From the NCBI GenBank assembly GCA_018266755.1, contig JAFDZW010000002.1, positions 414,371-478,370 of the forward strand: DNA of 64,000 nt, in the 5' to 3' direction. Below are positions 63,857 through 64,000 of this stretch, one piece after another. How positions within the stretch are numbered: the first letter of the stretch is position 1; the number at the start of each line of letters is the position of its first letter. A model generated the notes under the pieces. It saw only the letters and a program-made list of their open reading frames with translations. It ran no database searches and had not been told where the DNA came from. Origin of the DNA: Bacteroidota bacterium. Lineage in GTDB: Bacteria > Bacteroidota > Ignavibacteria > Palsa-1295. The translations under genes and the position numbers were made by a program.

Positions 63857-64000
63857 GTGAACCGAAGCCTCATATTCGTTCTCCTTACCCTGATGTTCCT
63901 CGGCAGTACTGCTGTGGGGCAAACGGCAGCCGATCAACAGTCGAACTCACAAATCACGCCGCAGGGGGATACTACAAGCGGGTGGAAGATTGTCTACTCC
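63857..64000 (+). CDS. Secreted protein, N-terminal fragment cut by window edge
   Basis: A GTG at 63857 opens a frame of 48 codons up to the edge. The first about 21 residues (MNRSLIFVLLTLMFLG) are a clear signal peptide cut near VGQ. The rest is Gln/Ser/Thr-rich. The family cannot be told from this fragment. Confidence 0.6.
   Translation, partial: MNRSLIFVLLTLMFLGSTAVGQTAADQQSNSQITPQGDTTSGWKIVYS

Noticed and set aside
1..64000. CRISPR array, phage, IS element or rRNA
   Set aside because: No regularly spaced repeats, transposase, integrase, phage structural gene or rRNA sequence was seen.

Overview
The window looks like chromosome from a Gram-negative member of the Bacteroidota/Chlorobi assemblage, most likely a Kapabacteria- or Ignavibacteria-like lineage. 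Three secreted proteins carry C-terminal type IX secretion (T9SS) sorting domains, and the T9SS regulator PorX is present. There are TonB-domain proteins, outer-membrane barrels and ECF sigma factors, and most starts lack a Shine-Dalgarno sequence. Base composition is moderately GC-rich, with drops around 40.5-43.0 kb and 54.8-55.0 kb. The lineage is inferred from gene content, not from a marker gene.

Layout. 0-6.5 kb: a helical hypothetical protein cut by the left edge, an aryl-CoA ligase, a T9SS cupredoxin, and an ECF sigma factor with an anti-sigma-like protein that seems to end in a beta-barrel. 6.8-13.6 kb: TonB_C-domain proteins, glycogen phosphorylase, a hydrolase, a barrel and DapF. 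13.6-15.8 kb: a large protein joining a trypsin-like protease to a zinc phospholipase C / S1-P1 nuclease domain, the most unusual gene here. 16.0-20.0 kb: an overlapping porX-hydrolase-tsaE-tsaB operon. 20.4-30.5 kb: small lipoprotein and membrane genes, proS, two T9SS beta-propeller-like proteins, a CoA-transferase and an L,D-transpeptidase. 30.5-32.4 kb: two surface-polysaccharide genes. 33.0-36.6 kb: a SAM-I riboswitch controlling a translationally coupled metB/metY-metX-hom operon. 36.7-40.3 kb: a desaturase, a methyltransferase and clpX. 40.5-42.8 kb: a type II restriction-modification island, followed by a candidate small RNA. 43.3-47.9 kb: TfoX-like protein, a second ECF sigma locus with a Spy/CpxP-like protein, then YHYH, MORN and SCO1 lipoproteins. 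48-53 kb: housekeeping and conserved hypothetical genes, HemN and tRNA-Gln. 53.3-55.9 kb: a second helical hypothetical protein, a small secreted peptide and a LuxR-type regulator. 56.3-60.0 kb: a membrane Ig-like protein and a small multiheme cytochrome locus with a twin four-cysteine protein. 60.3-63.7 kb: a sigma-54 promoter, a candidate small RNA, a histidine kinase, an NtrC-type activator and a receiver-only protein. The right edge cuts a secreted protein.

Two families of dispersed hairpin repeats are scattered between genes. The strongest candidates for something undescribed are the protease/zinc-hydrolase fusion, the sigma-54-driven small RNA beside its probable activator, the sigma/anti-sigma pair whose anti-sigma carries a barrel, and the twin four-cysteine protein of the cytochrome locus. 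No phage, IS element, CRISPR array or rRNA was seen.
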